A stretch of DNA of 64,000 nt from Sphaerotilus natans (GCF_900156335.1 NZ_FTMZ01000003.1:251950-315949), one strand, 5' to 3'; counted from the stretch's first letter, positions 26,355 through 37,800 are shown. Numbers and translations are program-made. Notes: generated by a model from the sequence alone, not told the origin.

Positions 26355-27733
26355 GTCGATGTCCGGGCAGGATCGTCAGGGGTCGCGGGAGAGATGCTGG
26401 CGGGGCCGTCCAGGCGCTGGCGCACCATCGCGATGTGGCTGCGCAGCGAGTAGAGCTCGTCGGCATAGCTCAGCGGCACCGGCAGGCGCTCGATGCGCGC
26501 ATCGAGCTGATCGAGCTCGGCACGCAGCTCGGCCGGCGGCCGGCGGCCCTCGGCATGCTGCTGCTCGAGGTCGCGCAGCAGGCCGTACCAGCGGAAGATG
26601 CGCGAGCGCACCCGGAAGTTGTACAGCGGCGGCACCACCCGCGACAGCGGGATCAGCACCGCGACGATCGACAGCAGCACCACCCACATCCGGTCGATCA
26701 GATTGGCATAGCCGAAGGGCAGATGGCGCTGCAGCAGCGGCTCGCCGTTGGCGTAGAAGCGCTGCGCCTCCGGCGCGAGCGGATGCTCGCCGGTCTGGGC
26801 CTTCGGATATTCGCCCTTGCCCTGGAACCAGTTGGGCTCGCCGTGAATGCGCCGCGCGGCCTGCACCAGCAACTGCTGCAGCGCCGGATGGGTGTCCTCG
26901 CGCACCAGCAGCGAGGCGGTGGCCGCCACCAGTCGCACGTCCTGGCCGGGCAGATCCTGGGCCAGATCGACCACGCCGCGCGGCAGCAGCACTGGCGTGA
27001 CCTGCGGCACCCGGCGCGCATAGGCCTCGGCCTGGGTGAAGTCGAACAGCCGGATGCCGGGCGTGATCAGCAGCATGCGCACGATCGGCGACTCCGGCGC
27101 CGACACCAGCGCCAGCGCGTCGAGCTGGCCGTCGAGCAGCGCCATCACCGCTGGCGTGGTCGGCAGCTGCGACAGCGGCAGCTTCGCCGGCTCCAGCCCG
27201 TTGGCGATCAGCAGCCGGTGCATCAGATGCGTGATGCCGCTGCCTTCCTGGCCGACATTGAGCCGCCACTCGGCGATCTGCGACAGGCTCTCCAGCCGCT
27301 CGCCGCCGAGCCGGGCACGGGCGCTGTCCTCGCGGTAGAAGATCCAGACCGGCTCGCGGAACAGCGCGCCCAGGCTCAGCAGCGCGTCGGGCGCATCGTT
27401 CTCGTCGCCGCTGCGCAGCGCGTCGGCGCCGCCCTGCACGAAGGCAGCATCGACCTCGCCGCGGCGCAGCAGCGCCAGGTTGTCGAGCGCGCCGCGGGTG
27501 GCGCGCAGCTCGACCTCGATGCCCTGGCGGGCCAGCGCGTCGCGGTAGAGCCGGCCGAACTCGGCATAGGCGCCCTGGGCGCCGCCGGTGGCCAGCACCA
27601 TGCGCTGCGGCGGGATCGGGTCCAGCACCCGGTAGGCCAGCGCGACCAGGCCGATGGCCAGCAGCAGCACCGGCCCGCCCGTCAGCAGCAGGTCGCGCAG
27701 CGAGAGCAGCGCGCTGCGCAGTTGCAGCCTCAT
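26351..27733 (-). CDS. TAXI-family solute receptor anchored by two membrane helices
   Basis: The 460-residue product has an N-terminal membrane helix (about 15-38), a periplasmic binding domain of the TRAP-TAXI type (MVLATGGAQGAYAEFG, LRRGEVDAAFVQGG, GQEGSGITHLMHRLL), then a second helix (about 350-375, VVLLSIVAVLIPL) and a cytoplasmic tail of about 85 charged residues. Normal TAXI proteins are free in the periplasm and feed a TRAP permease; none is nearby. The tethered form with a cytoplasmic tail suggests sensing or an unusual transport partner. It overlaps rarD upstream and pepP downstream, each by ATGA. Confidence 0.85.
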   Translation of the reverse strand: MRLQLRSALLSLRDLLLTGGPVLLLAIGLVALAYRVLDPIPPQRMVLATGGAQGAYAEFGRLYRDALARQGIEVELRATRGALDNLALLRRGEVDAAFVQGGADALRSGDENDAPDALLSLGALFREPVWIFYREDSARARLGGERLESLSQIAEWRLNVGQEGSGITHLMHRLLIANGLEPAKLPLSQLPTTPAVMALLDGQLDALALVSAPESPIVRMLLITPGIRLFDFTQAEAYARRVPQVTPVLLPRGVVDLAQDLPGQDVRLVAATASLLVREDTHPALQQLLVQAARRIHGEPNWFQGKGEYPKAQTGEHPLAPEAQRFYANGEPLLQRHLPFGYANLIDRMWVVLLSIVAVLIPLSRVVPPLYNFRVRSRIFRWYGLLRDLEQQHAEGRRPPAELRAELDQLDARIERLPVPLSYADELYSLRSHIAMVRQRLDGPASISPATPDDPARTST

Positions 27734-28605
27734 CGCCGCTCCTTTCGGTGCCGCCAGAGCAGCTCGGCGCTGAAGATCGCGCAGGCGGCCCAGATGATCA
27801 TGAAGCCCTGGGCGCGGCCGCCGGCGAAGGGCTCGCCGAAGACCCACACGCCCAGCGCGAGCTGCAGCGTCGGGCCGATGTACTGCAGCATGCCCAGCAG
27901 GCTCAGCGGAATGCGCCGCGCGCCGCTGGCAAACAGCAGCAGCGGGATGGCGGTCAGCGGCCCGGCCGCCAGCAGCAGCATCTGCTGGTGCAGCGGCACC
28001 TGCGTCAGGCTGTCCTGGCCTTGCACCACCGCCCACAGCAGGCCGGCCGCGGCCAGCGGGCCCAGCAGGATCGTCTCCAGCGTCAGGCCCTCGAGCGCGC
28101 CCAGCGAGGCGGTCTTGCGCAGCAGCCCGTAGCTGGCGAAGGTGGCCGCCAGCGCCAGCGCGATCCAGGGCGCGGCGCCCTGCGTCAGCGTCAGCCAGAC
28201 CACGCCTGCGGCGGCGAGGGCCACCGCCAGCCACTGCGCCGGCCGCAGCCGCTCCTTGAGCACCAGCCAGCCGGTCAGCACATTGACCAGCGGCGAGATG
28301 AAGTAGCCCAGGCTGGACTCCACCACCCGCCCCTGCGAGACCGCCCAGATGTAGATGAACCAGTTGGCCGCGATCAGCAGCGCGCTGGCGATGAAGCGCC
28401 GCATGACCGCCCGGTCGGCCAGCGCCGGGCGCAGCCAGCTCCACTGGCGCCGCACGCCCAGCACCCCGACCAGGAACAGCAGCGACCAGACGATGCGGTG
28501 CCCCAGCACCTCCAGCGCGCCCACGCCTTGCAGCAGCCGGAAATACAGCGGAAACAGTCCCCAGATGACATAGGCCGCAGCGGCCTGGAGGATGCCGGCG
28601 CGCAT
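27730..28605 (-). CDS. rarD: EamA-family permease RarD
   Basis: The 291-residue product has about ten membrane helices as two EamA repeats, with the RarD-type start MRAGILQAAAAYVIWG and the motifs FRLLQGVGALEVLGHRIVWS (split) and LGYFISPLVNV. RarD proteins belong to the drug/metabolite transporter group; chloramphenicol-related and amino-acid export roles have been suggested but not settled. It is the first gene of the minus-strand operon; its stop overlaps the TAXI receptor ATG. An in-frame upstream start exists but would add a non-hydrophobic, Arg-rich stretch unlike the family. Confidence 0.9.
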   Translation of the reverse strand: MRAGILQAAAAYVIWGLFPLYFRLLQGVGALEVLGHRIVWSLLFLVGVLGVRRQWSWLRPALADRAVMRRFIASALLIAANWFIYIWAVSQGRVVESSLGYFISPLVNVLTGWLVLKERLRPAQWLAVALAAAGVVWLTLTQGAAPWIALALAATFASYGLLRKTASLGALEGLTLETILLGPLAAAGLLWAVVQGQDSLTQVPLHQQMLLLAAGPLTAIPLLLFASGARRIPLSLLGMLQYIGPTLQLALGVWVFGEPFAGGRAQGFMIIWAACAIFSAELLWRHRKERR

Positions 28606-28740
28606 CAGGCGCCGTGTTCTTGAACTTGCATGAGCGCGAGGATAACCGCCGGCCCGATTCATGTCCGGAGCGCTTGAAACCGGCAGAATCGGCCTCATTC
28701 GCACCCGGGTCCGCCCTTTGCCTTCGATCGCCGTCCCCCC

Positions 28741-29841
28741 ATGAAGATGCTCTGGCCTTTTCCTTCCTCGTCCGCTGCCGGTCTGGCGGCGCTGCTGCTG
28801 TCGGCCTCGCTGCTGGTGTCGCTGGCGGCCTGCGCCCGCGAGAGCGCCCAGGCCGCGCCGCGTGCGGTCACCCCGCGCGGCGCGCTGCTGAGCGAGGAGC
28901 AGGCGGTGGTGGGCCTGTTCGAGCAGTCCTCGCCCTCGGTGGCCTACATCACCACCGAGACGGTGCAGCGCGGTGTCTTTGGCGGTGCCGAGGTCAGCCA
29001 AGGCGCCGGCTCGGGCTTTGTCTGGGACGCCACGGGCCATGTGGTCACCAATTTCCATGTGGTCAAGGGCGCGCGCCGGGTGTTCGTGCAGCTCGATGCC
29101 GGCAAGCCCATCGAGGCCGAGGTGATCGGCGGCGCGCCGGAATACGATCTGGCGGTGCTGCGGCTCAAGAATGTGCCCAGGACGCTGCGCCCGGTGCCGC
29201 TGGGCTCGTCGCGCGACCTGCGCATCGGCCAGACCGTCTACGCCATCGGCAACCCCTTCGGCCTGCAGCGCACGCTGACCAAGGGCCTGGTGAGCGCGCT
29301 CGACCGCGAGCTGCCGACCGCCAACTTCCGCGAGGTCGCCGGCGTCATCCAGACCGATGCGGCGATCAATCCTGGCAACTCGGGCGGGCCGCTGCTCGAC
29401 AGCGCCGGGCGGCTGATCGGCGTCAACACCGCGATCCGCTCGGCCAGCGGCAGCTCGTCGGGCATCGGCTTCGCGATTCCGGTCGATCTGGTCAACCGGG
29501 TGGTGCCTTCGCTGATCAACCGCGGCCAGGCGCCGCTGCCGGGCATCGGCGTCACGCCGATCTCGCCCGACCAGGTGGCGCGCGCGGGCATCTCGGGCGT
29601 GGTGCTCGGCGCGGTCGGCCGTGGCACGCCGGCGGCCTCGGCCGGCCTGCAGCCCTACAACCCGCAGACCGGCGACCTGGGCGACGTGATCGTCGGTGTC
29701 AACGGCCGCCCGGTGCAGACGCTGTCGACCTTCGTCGGCGAGCTGGAGCGCGCCGGCATCGACGCGACCGTCGAGCTGACGGTGCGCCGCGGCGAGAAGG
29801 AGCGCCGGGTGCGGGTGAAGGTGATCGATCTGCGGGGGTGA
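28741..29841 (+). CDS. DegP/DegQ-type (HtrA, S1C) serine protease
   Basis: The 366-residue envelope protease has a leader with a possible lipobox (LAAC, Cys31), a trypsin-like domain and a single PDZ domain (about 270-360). The catalytic triad is H106 (TNFHVV), D136 (EYDLAVL) and S214 (NPGNSGGP). One PDZ domain makes it like DegS or the short HtrA forms, not the two-PDZ DegP, but the leader would release it to the periplasmic face or attach it by lipid. It would degrade or sense misfolded envelope proteins. It is divergent from rarD (135 bp). Confidence 0.93.
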   Translation: MKMLWPFPSSSAAGLAALLLSASLLVSLAACARESAQAAPRAVTPRGALLSEEQAVVGLFEQSSPSVAYITTETVQRGVFGGAEVSQGAGSGFVWDATGHVVTNFHVVKGARRVFVQLDAGKPIEAEVIGGAPEYDLAVLRLKNVPRTLRPVPLGSSRDLRIGQTVYAIGNPFGLQRTLTKGLVSALDRELPTANFREVAGVIQTDAAINPGNSGGPLLDSAGRLIGVNTAIRSASGSSSGIGFAIPVDLVNRVVPSLINRGQAPLPGIGVTPISPDQVARAGISGVVLGAVGRGTPAASAGLQPYNPQTGDLGDVIVGVNGRPVQTLSTFVGELERAGIDATVELTVRRGEKERRVRVKVIDLRG

Positions 29842-29906
29842 GCACGGCGGCGAGGGGGGGCGCCGTGTGCTGCCGTGCTGCGCTGGGGCTGTGTGTCTGG
29901 CGTGGG

Positions 29907-29924
29907 CCCTCGCCTTCGCGAGGG
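29907..29924. repeat. REP-like hairpin, first copy
   Basis: CCCTCGC-CTTC-GCGAGGG is a 7-bp stem with a 4-nt loop. Read forward it resembles the reverse complement of the second hairpin at 29981-29996, so the two are an inverted pair. Confidence 0.7.
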
Positions 29925-29954
29925 TGACGGAGTCGGCGAGGGTGACGGAGTCGG
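29919..29954. repeat. 18-bp tandem direct repeat, two copies
   Basis: CGAGGGTGACGGAGTCGG occurs twice without a gap (29919-29936 and 29937-29954). The first copy starts inside the REP-like hairpin arm. Confidence 0.95.
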
Positions 29955-29976
29955 GCTGGACGGGGCGCTTTTGTCG

Positions 29977-29998
29977 TCATCCCCGCGAAGGCGGGGAG
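29977..29998. repeat. REP-like hairpin, second copy (inverted)
   Basis: CCCCGC-GAAG-GCGGGG (29981-29996) preceded by GTCAT. Sequences of the form GTCATCCCCGCGAAGGCGGGG are a common interspersed palindrome in proteobacterial genomes. The 287-bp gap between the protease gene and glnD holds this repeat group and nothing else I can identify. Confidence 0.7.
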
Positions 29999-30128
29999 CC
30001 ACGATCCTCCGCCTCGAAGGCGGTCTCCAGCAGGCGCAGCAGCTCGCGGGTGGCGGGGCCGGGCGGGTGGTGACGGCTCCAGACCACGTCCACCAGACGC
30101 GGGCTGACGTGGCGCGTCGCTGCCCGCT

Positions 30129-32765
30129 TCAGCCCAGCGCGTCGAGCAGTTCCGTCTCGAACTCGATCTGGCTGCGGTTGTGCTGCAGCACCGCACCGTC
30201 GACCAGGAAGGTGTCCTCGACCCGCTCGCCCAGCGTGCTGATCTTGGCCAGCTGCAGGTTGATCTGGTGGCGCGCCAGCACCCGGGCGATGCTGTAGAGC
30301 AGGCCGGAGCGATCGCTGGCCGAGACCGACAGCACCCAGCGCTGCGCCCGCTCGTCCGGGCGCAGCTGCACCCGCGGCGAGATCGGGAAGGACTTGACCC
30401 GGCGCGACAGCCGGCCCCGGCTGGGCTCGGGCAGCAGGCCTTCCTCGGTCAGCGTGGCCATCAGCTGGTGCTCGACCAGCGCGATCAGGTCGCGGTAGGC
30501 CTGATCGAAGAAGGGCGTGATGACCTGGAAGGTGTCGAGCGCGTAGCCGGCGCGGGTGGTGTGCACCCGCGCGTCGAGAATGCTGAACTGCGCCGCATCG
30601 AAGTAGCCGCAGATGCGCGCGAACAGGTCCTGGCGGTCGGGCGCGTAGACCAGCACCTGCAGGCCTTCGCCCACCGGCGAGAGCCGGGCGCTGACCAGCG
30701 GCTGCGGCGTGTCGGCGCGGCGGTTCAGCGCCCGCGCGTGCCAGGCGATCTCGTTGCTGTCGTGGCGGGCGAAGTAGTTGAGGTCGAGCGTCTTCCACAG
30801 CGCCTCCTCGGCGCCGGGCAGCATCGAGTGCAGCGCCAGCAGCTGGCGCGACTCCTGCTTGCGCAGCTCGATCTCGGCATCCATCTGCGGCTTGGCGCCG
30901 CCCAGCGCACGCAGCGTGGCGCGGAACAGGTCCTCGAGCAGCTTGCCCTTCCAGGCGTTCCAGACCTTCGGGCTGGTGCCACGGATGTCGGCCACCGTCA
31001 GCAGGTAGAGCGCCGTGAGACGGCGCGGATCCTTGACATGGCTGGCGAAGGCGTCGATCACGTCCGGGTCGGAGAGATCCTCCTTCTGCGCGACCCGCGA
31101 CATCGTCAGATGCTCCTTGACCAGGAACTCGATCAGCCGGGCATCGTCCCGGGCGATGCGGTGGTCGCGGCAGAAGCGCCGCACCTCGACCGCGCCGAGG
31201 TCGGAGTGGTCGCCGCCACGGCCCTTGGCCACGTCATGGAACAGCGCCGCGACATACAGCAGCCACGGCTTGTCCCAGTGCGCGGCCAGCTGCGAGCAGA
31301 ACGGGTATTCGTGCGTGTGCTCGGCGATGAAGAAGCGGCGCACGTTGCGCAGCACCATCATGATGTGCTGGTCCACGGTGTAGACGTGGAACAGGTCGTG
31401 CTGCATCTGGCCGACGATCTTGCGGAACACCCACAGGTAGCGCCCGAGCACCGAGGTGTCGTTCATCAGCCGGAAGACATGGGTCTGGCCCTGCGGCTGC
31501 TGCAGGATCTCCATGAAGGTGGCGCGGTTGACCGGATCGGCGCGGAACTTCGCGTCCATCAGTTCGCGGGCGTTGTAGAGCGCGCGCAGCGTGCGCGCCG
31601 ACAGGCCCTTGCAGCCATGGCTGCGCTGGAAGACCAGGAAGGTCTGCAGGATGGCGTGCGGGTCGCGCTGGTAGAGATCGTCGCTGGCGACCTCGACCAG
31701 GCCGCCGCGGTCGAAGAAGCGGTCGTCGATCGGCCGCATCGGCGCGTCGCGCGAGCCCGACACATGCTCCTCGATGCCCAGCATCAGGATCTGGTTGAGC
31801 TGCACCACCGCCTTGGCCGCCCAGTAGTAGCGGCGCATCAGCGCCTCGCTGGCGCGCCGCTCGGGGGTGGAGGCATAGCCGAAGCTCTCGGCCACCGCGG
31901 TCTGCAGGTCGAAGACCAGACGGTCCTCGCGCCGGCCGGCGATGGTGTGCAGGCGGGCGCGGATCAGGCGCAGCAGGCCCTCGTTGCGCTGCAGCTGCGT
32001 GGCCTCGAAGCGGGTGATCAGGCCCTTCTTCACCAGCTCTGCCCAGGAGCGGCCCAGACCGGCGCCCTGGGCCACCCAGCGCACCACCTGCAGGTCGCGC
32101 AGGCCGCCCGGGCTTTCCTTGCAGTTGGGCTCGAGCGAGAACGGGGTGTTCTCGTACTTGACGTGACGCTGCTGCATCTCGAGCGTCTTGGCGCGCAGGA
32201 AGGCGGCCGGGTCGAGCACGTCGGCGGTCCAGCGCCGGAACTGCTCGAAGAGCTTGCGGGTGCCGCAGAGGAAGCGCGCCTCCAGCATCGCGGTCTGCAC
32301 CGTCACGTCGGCCTGCGCCTCGGCGACGCACTCGTCGACGGTGCGCACGCTCGAGCCGATCTCCAGGCCGATGTCCCAGCAGGCGGTGATGAAGGCCTCG
32401 ACGCCGGCGCGGCGCGGGTCGGGCGTGGCCTCGGGATCCAGCGCCTGGCCGTGCGGCTCGGCCATGTCGTCGGGCAGCAGCACCAGCACGTCGACATCCG
32501 AGTGCGGGTAGAGCTCGCCGCGGCCGTAGCCGCCGACGGCCACCAGCGCCGCGCCGCGTGGCAGATCGCCCTGCTGCCACAGCTGGGTGATCACGCCGTC
32601 GACATGCTGGCTGATCTGGCGCACCAGCTGCGAGGCCGCCGGCACGGTGGCCGGGCCGTCGCGGAACTGGCGGATCAGGGTCTGCTTGCCTTCGCGCATC
32701 AGCCGGCGCAGCTCGGCCACCGGCAGCACGTCGGAGACGTCGCTGCGACGTTCGGACAGACGCAT
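30129..32765 (-). CDS. glnD: [Protein-PII] uridylyltransferase / uridylyl-removing enzyme
   Basis: GlnD senses glutamine and adds or removes UMP on PII proteins, setting nitrogen control. The 878-residue product has a nucleotidyltransferase domain with [16 protein letters not shown] (78-93; D90 and D92 catalytic), a PII-UTase linker, an HD hydrolase domain ([16 protein letters not shown], around residue 500) and two C-terminal ACT domains (about 695-775 and 800-878) that bind glutamine. Length matches the family (about 850-900). It follows map by 9 bp, so the two are co-transcribed, as is usual in betaproteobacteria. Confidence 0.97.
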   Translation of the reverse strand: MRLSERRSDVSDVLPVAELRRLMREGKQTLIRQFRDGPATVPAASQLVRQISQHVDGVITQLWQQGDLPRGAALVAVGGYGRGELYPHSDVDVLVLLPDDMAEPHGQALDPEATPDPRRAGVEAFITACWDIGLEIGSSVRTVDECVAEAQADVTVQTAMLEARFLCGTRKLFEQFRRWTADVLDPAAFLRAKTLEMQQRHVKYENTPFSLEPNCKESPGGLRDLQVVRWVAQGAGLGRSWAELVKKGLITRFEATQLQRNEGLLRLIRARLHTIAGRREDRLVFDLQTAVAESFGYASTPERRASEALMRRYYWAAKAVVQLNQILMLGIEEHVSGSRDAPMRPIDDRFFDRGGLVEVASDDLYQRDPHAILQTFLVFQRSHGCKGLSARTLRALYNARELMDAKFRADPVNRATFMEILQQPQGQTHVFRLMNDTSVLGRYLWVFRKIVGQMQHDLFHVYTVDQHIMMVLRNVRRFFIAEHTHEYPFCSQLAAHWDKPWLLYVAALFHDVAKGRGGDHSDLGAVEVRRFCRDHRIARDDARLIEFLVKEHLTMSRVAQKEDLSDPDVIDAFASHVKDPRRLTALYLLTVADIRGTSPKVWNAWKGKLLEDLFRATLRALGGAKPQMDAEIELRKQESRQLLALHSMLPGAEEALWKTLDLNYFARHDSNEIAWHARALNRRADTPQPLVSARLSPVGEGLQVLVYAPDRQDLFARICGYFDAAQFSILDARVHTTRAGYALDTFQVITPFFDQAYRDLIALVEHQLMATLTEEGLLPEPSRGRLSRRVKSFPISPRVQLRPDERAQRWVLSVSASDRSGLLYSIARVLARHQINLQLAKISTLGERVEDTFLVDGAVLQHNRSQIEFETELLDALG

Positions 32766-32774
32766 CCCGGCGCC

Positions 32775-33587
32775 TCAGCAGCGGGTGGTGGTGACGAAGT
32801 CGGGCAGCGGCGGGCTGCCGTCCGACAGCGTCAGCACCTCGTAGCCGGTCTCGGTGACGACGACGGTGTGCTCCCACTGCGCCGACAGCGAGCGGTCCTT
32901 GGTGACGATGGTCCAGCCGTCGCCGCCTTCCTTGATCTCGCGCCGGCCGGCATTGACCATCGGCTCGATGGTGAAGACCATGCCTGGCTTGAGCTCGTCG
33001 AGCGTGCCGGGGCGGCCGTAGTGCAGGATCTGCGGCTCCTCGTGGAACTTGCGGCCGATGCCGTGGCCGCAGAACTCGCGCACCACCGACAGGCCCTGGT
33101 TCTCGACGAAGGTCTGGATGGCGTTGCCGATGTCGCCCAGTCGGGCACCGGGCTTGACCTTCAGGATGCCCTTCCACATCGCGTCATAGGTGAGGGCGCA
33201 CAGGCGCTTGGCGGCGATCGAGCCCTCGCCGACCACGAACATGCGGCTGGTGTCGCCGTGCCAGCCATCCTTGATGACGGTGATGTCCAGGTTGACGATG
33301 TCGCCGTTCTTCAGCGGCTTGTCGCTGGGGATGCCGTGGCAGATGACCTGGTTGACCGAGGTGCAGATCGACTTCGGGTAGGGCTTGTAGCCCGGCGGCT
33401 GGTAGTTCAGCGGCGCAGGGATGGCCTTCTGCACGTTCACGATGTGGTCGTGCGCGATGCGGTCGAGCTCGTTGGTGGTCACGCCCGGGCGGACGTGCGG
33501 GCCGAGAAGGTCCAGGACTTCGGAGGCGAGGCGGCAGGCCGTGCGCATCGCCTCGATGTCTGCGGCGGTCTTGATCGTGATCGACAT
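32775..33587 (-). CDS. map: Methionine aminopeptidase, type I
   Basis: The enzyme removes the initiator methionine from new proteins and is essential. The 270-residue product has all five metal ligands in their usual contexts: Asp in NLDITV, Asp in HGDTSR, His in [12 protein letters not shown], Glu in TIEPMV and Glu near QWEHTVVV. There is no N-terminal extension, as expected for type Ia. It is first in the map-glnD unit and divergent from the lhgO-like gene with only 20 bp between the start codons, so its promoter must lie within that gene. Confidence 0.97.
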   Translation of the reverse strand: MSITIKTAADIEAMRTACRLASEVLDLLGPHVRPGVTTNELDRIAHDHIVNVQKAIPAPLNYQPPGYKPYPKSICTSVNQVICHGIPSDKPLKNGDIVNLDITVIKDGWHGDTSRMFVVGEGSIAAKRLCALTYDAMWKGILKVKPGARLGDIGNAIQTFVENQGLSVVREFCGHGIGRKFHEEPQILHYGRPGTLDELKPGMVFTIEPMVNAGRREIKEGGDGWTIVTKDRSLSAQWEHTVVVTETGYEVLTLSDGSPPLPDFVTTTRC

Positions 33588-33607
33588 GGTGAGTGATTAT
33601 CGCATCC

Positions 33608-34741
33608 ATGGACAAGATCGATACCCTGGTGGTCGGCGCGGGCGTGGTGGGGCTGGCCGCGGCGCGCGCGCTGGCGCAGGCCGGGCGCGAGGTGGTGATC
33701 GCCGAGGCGCGCGAGGCCTTCGGCACAGTCACCAGCGCGCGCAGCAGCGAGGTGATTCACGCCGGACTCTATTACCCGACCGGTTCGCTCAAGGCGCGGC
33801 TGTGCGTGCGCGGGCGCGATCTGCTGTATGCCTACTGCGCCGAGCGCGGCATCGCGCACCGGCGCTGCGGCAAGCTGATCGTCGCCACCGCCGAGGCGCA
33901 GCTGGAACGGCTCGACGCGCTGCTGGCCCAGGCCTGGGCCAACGGCGTCGACGATCTGCAGCGCCTGAGCGCCGAGCAGGCGCGCGCGATGGAGCCCGCG
34001 CTGGCCTGCGTGGCCGCGCTGTGGTCGCCCTCGACCGGCATCGTCGACAGCCACGGCCTGATGCTGGCGCTGCTGGCCGACGCCGAGGCCGCCGGCGCGG
34101 TGCTGGCGCTGAAGTCGCCGGTGCAGGCCCTCGAGGCGCTCGACGCCGGCCGCGACGGCTACCGGGTGACGATCGACGGCGAGACGCTGCAGGTGCGCCG
34201 GCTGGTCAATGCCGCCGGACTGGCGGCGCCCGATCTGGCCGCGCGGCTGCAGGGCCGCCCGCCGGGCGCGCCACGTCCGCCCGAGGCGCATTTCTGCAAG
34301 GGCAGCTATTTCACCTTCGCGGGCCGCGCGCCGTTCTCGCGGCTGATCTACCCGGTGCCGGAGGCCGCCGGCCTGGGCGTGCATGTCACGCTGGACCTGG
34401 GCGGGCAGATGCGCTTCGGCCCGGACGTCGAGTGGCTGGACATCGCGTCCGAGGCGCAGATCGACTACCGGGTCGATGCGCGCCGCCAGGCCGGCATGGC
34501 CGAGGCGATCCGGCGCTACTGGCCGGGCCTGCCCGAGGGCGCGCTGCAGCCCGGCCACGCCGGCGTGCGGCCGAAGATCGCGGGGCCGCAGGCACCGTCG
34601 GCCGACTTCCGCATCGACACCGCGGCGGTGCATGGCCTGCACGGGCTGGTCGAGCTGCTGGGCATCGAGTCGCCCGGGCTGACCGCCTCGCTGGCGATCG
34701 GCGAACAGGTCGCGGCCGCACTGGGCGACGCACTCCACTAG
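33608..34741 (+). CDS. FAD-dependent oxidoreductase, L-2-hydroxyglutarate oxidase-like
   Basis: The 377-residue product has an FAD-binding Rossmann start ([16 protein letters not shown], 8-23), then [15 protein letters not shown] and the C-terminal [15 protein letters not shown] and [20 protein letters not shown] motifs of the LhgO/L2HGDH group of DAO-fold enzymes. LhgO oxidises L-2-hydroxyglutarate and feeds electrons to the membrane quinone pool. The substrate here is inferred from sequence type only. The ATG at 33608 is favoured over an in-frame GTG at 33593 because the Rossmann strand starts shortly after. Confidence 0.85.
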   Translation: MDKIDTLVVGAGVVGLAAARALAQAGREVVIAEAREAFGTVTSARSSEVIHAGLYYPTGSLKARLCVRGRDLLYAYCAERGIAHRRCGKLIVATAEAQLERLDALLAQAWANGVDDLQRLSAEQARAMEPALACVAALWSPSTGIVDSHGLMLALLADAEAAGAVLALKSPVQALEALDAGRDGYRVTIDGETLQVRRLVNAAGLAAPDLAARLQGRPPGAPRPPEAHFCKGSYFTFAGRAPFSRLIYPVPEAAGLGVHVTLDLGGQMRFGPDVEWLDIASEAQIDYRVDARRQAGMAEAIRRYWPGLPEGALQPGHAGVRPKIAGPQAPSADFRIDTAAVHGLHGLVELLGIESPGLTASLAIGEQVAAALGDALH

Positions 34742-34848
34742 AATCCCGGACTTGTCTCACGGTCCGGCCCCTGGCCGTGCCGCGCCGGCCGTGGCACCGC
34801 GCCGCCCGCCGACCCCACCGCATCAACAGCCCTTCGGGACTCACACGC

Positions 34849-37800
34849 GTGTCTTCCTCCTCCCCCAAGCACCTCCAGCATTTCGAGGGCGGCAACGCCC
34901 TTTCCGCCTTCCGCGCCCAGGCGCTGCTGCCGCGCCTGCAGGCCGTCAGCGCCCGCATCGTCGGCGTGTCGGCCCGCCATGTGCACTGGGTCTGGAGCGA
35001 TCGCGCGCTGGACGCGGCCGCGCATGACAAGCTCGCCGCGCTGCTGACCTACGGCGACGCCGCCGAGGCCGCGGCCGAGGGCGAGCTGGTGGTGGTGATG
35101 CCGCGCCTGGGCACCGTGTCGCCGTGGGCCTCCAAGGCCACCGACATCGCCCACAACTGCGGCCTGGACATTCACCGCGTCGAGCGCGTCACCGAGTTCC
35201 GCCTGCAGCTCAAGTCCGGCCTGATCGATGCGCTCAAGGGTGGCGCCAAGCCGCTCTCGCGCGAGGAGATCGAGGCCTGCGCGATGCTGCTGCACGACCG
35301 CATGACCGAGTCGGTCGCCTTCGACCGCGAGGCCGGCCGCCATCTGTTCGACGCCCAGCAGGCCGAGCCGCTGGCCCATGTCGACGTGATCGGCCAGGGC
35401 CGCGCGGCGCTGGAAGTCGCCAACAAGGACTTCGGCCTGGCGCTGTCGGACGACGAGATCGACTACCTGGTCAAGGCCTTCACCGAGCTCCAGCGCAACC
35501 CCAGCGACGTCGAGCTGATGATGTTCGCGCAGGCCAACTCCGAGCACTGCCGCCACAAGATCTTCAACGCGAACTTCACCATCGACGGTCAGGCGCAGGA
35601 CCTGTCGATGTTCGGCATGATCCGCAACACGGAGAAGCTGGCGCCGCAGTGCACCGTCATCGCCTACAGCGACAACGCCGCGGTGATGGAGGGCGGCCCG
35701 GTCGAGCGCTGGCTGCCGCAGGGCTACACCAACGCGCCGCAGTACGGCGCGCGCGCCGAGACCGCGCATGTGCTGATGAAGGTCGAGACGCACAACCACC
35801 CGACCGCCATCTCGCCGTTCCCGGGCGCCTCCACCGGCGCCGGCGGCGAGATCCGTGACGAGGGCGCGACCGGTCGCGGCTCCAAGCCCAAGGCCGGCCT
35901 GACGGGCTTCCATGTCTCCAACCTGAATCTGCCCGGCACGAACGAGCCGTGGGAGAACGATGCTGTCGGCAAGCCCGAGCACATCGCGAGTCCCCTGCAG
36001 ATCATGACCGAGGGCCCGCTGGGGGGCGCGGCGTTCAACAACGAGTTCGGCCGTCCGAACCTGGCCGGCTACTTCCGCGTCTTCGAGCAGACGGTGGCGG
36101 GCGTGCGCCGCGGCTACCACAAGCCGATCATGATCGCCGGCGGCCTGGGCACGATCAGCGCCGGCCAGACCGACAAGCTGCCCTTCGGCGCCGGCACGCT
36201 GCTGGTGCAGCTCGGCGGCCCGGGCATGCGCATCGGCATGGGCGGCGGCGCCGCCTCGTCGATGGCTGCGGGCACCAACACCGCCGCGCTCGACTTCGAC
36301 TCGGTGCAGCGCGGCAACCCCGAGATCGAGCGCCGGGCGCAGGAGGTCATCAACCACTGCTGGGCGCTGGGCGAGAGCAACCCGATCATGGCCATCCACG
36401 ACGTGGGCGCGGGTGGCATCTCCAACGCCTTCCCCGAGCTGGTCGACGGCGCCGGCAAGGGCGCGACCTTCGACATCCGCAAGGTGCCGCTGGAGGAGAC
36501 CGGCCTGGCACCGAAGGAAATCTGGTGCAACGAGAGCCAGGAGCGCTATGTCCTGGCGGTCAACCCGGACCTGCTGCCGCTGTTCGACGAGATGTGCCGT
36601 CGCGAGCGCGCGCCCTACGCGGTGGTGGGCATCGCCACCGACGAGCGCGAGCTGATCCTCGAGGACGGCCCCGGCGGCGAGCGCCCGATCGACATGCCGA
36701 TGGACGTGCTGCTGGGCAAGCCGCCGAAGATGCACCGCGACGTCGCCCGCGTCGCCCGCACCGAGCGGCCGCTGGACCTGACCGGCGTGAACCTCGACGA
36801 GGTGGCGCTGTCGGTGCTGCGCCATCCGACGGTGGCCTCCAAGCGCTTCCTGATCACCATCGGCGACCGCACCGTGGGCGGCATGAGCCACCGCGACCAG
36901 ATGGTCGGTCCGTGGCAGGTGCCGGTGGCCGACTGCGCGGTCACGCTGGCCGACTACGCCGGTTTCCGCGGCGAGGCGATGTCGATGGGCGAGCGCACTC
37001 CGCTGGCCTCGCTGGACGCGCCGGCCTCCGGCCGCATGGCGGTCGCCGAGGCGATCACCAACCTGCTGGCCGCGCCGATCGAGCTCTCGCGCGTGAAGCT
37101 TTCGGCCAACTGGATGGCCGCCTGCGGCGAGCCGGGCGAAGACGCTGCGCTCTATGACACCGTGCGTGCGGTGGGCATGGAGCTGTGCCCGGCGCTGGGC
37201 ATCGGCATCCCGGTCGGCAAGGATTCGCTGTCGATGCGCACCAAGTGGAGCGACCAAGGCGAGACGAAGCAGGTCGTGGCGCCGGTCTCGCTGGTCGTCA
37301 CCGCCTTCGTCACGCTCGACGACGTGCGCGGCACGCTCACGCCGCAGCTCAAGACCGATACCCCGGCCGGCCTGGACACCACGCTGATCCTGGTCGATCT
37401 GGGCCAGGGCCGGAACCGCATGGGCGGCTCGATGCTGGCGCAGGTGCTCGGCCAGTTCGGCGACACCGTGCCGGACGTGGATGATCCGGCGCAGCTCAAG
37501 GCGCTGGTGGCGGTGGTCAACGAACTGCGCGGCCAGGGCAAGCTGCTGGCCTACCACGACCGCAGCGACGGCGGCCTGTGGGCGGCAGCCTGCGAGATGG
37601 CCTTCGCCGGTCACGTCGGCGTGAGCCTGAACGTCGACCTGCTGGTCACCGAAGGCGACGGCATCAGCGACAGCCGCGCCGACATGGGCGACTCGAAGAA
37701 CTGGGCCACCCAGGTCGGCGAGCGCCGCAACGAGCTGACGCTGAAGGCGCTGTTCAACGAGGAGCTCGGCGTCGTGCTGCAGGTCGCCACCGCCGACCGC

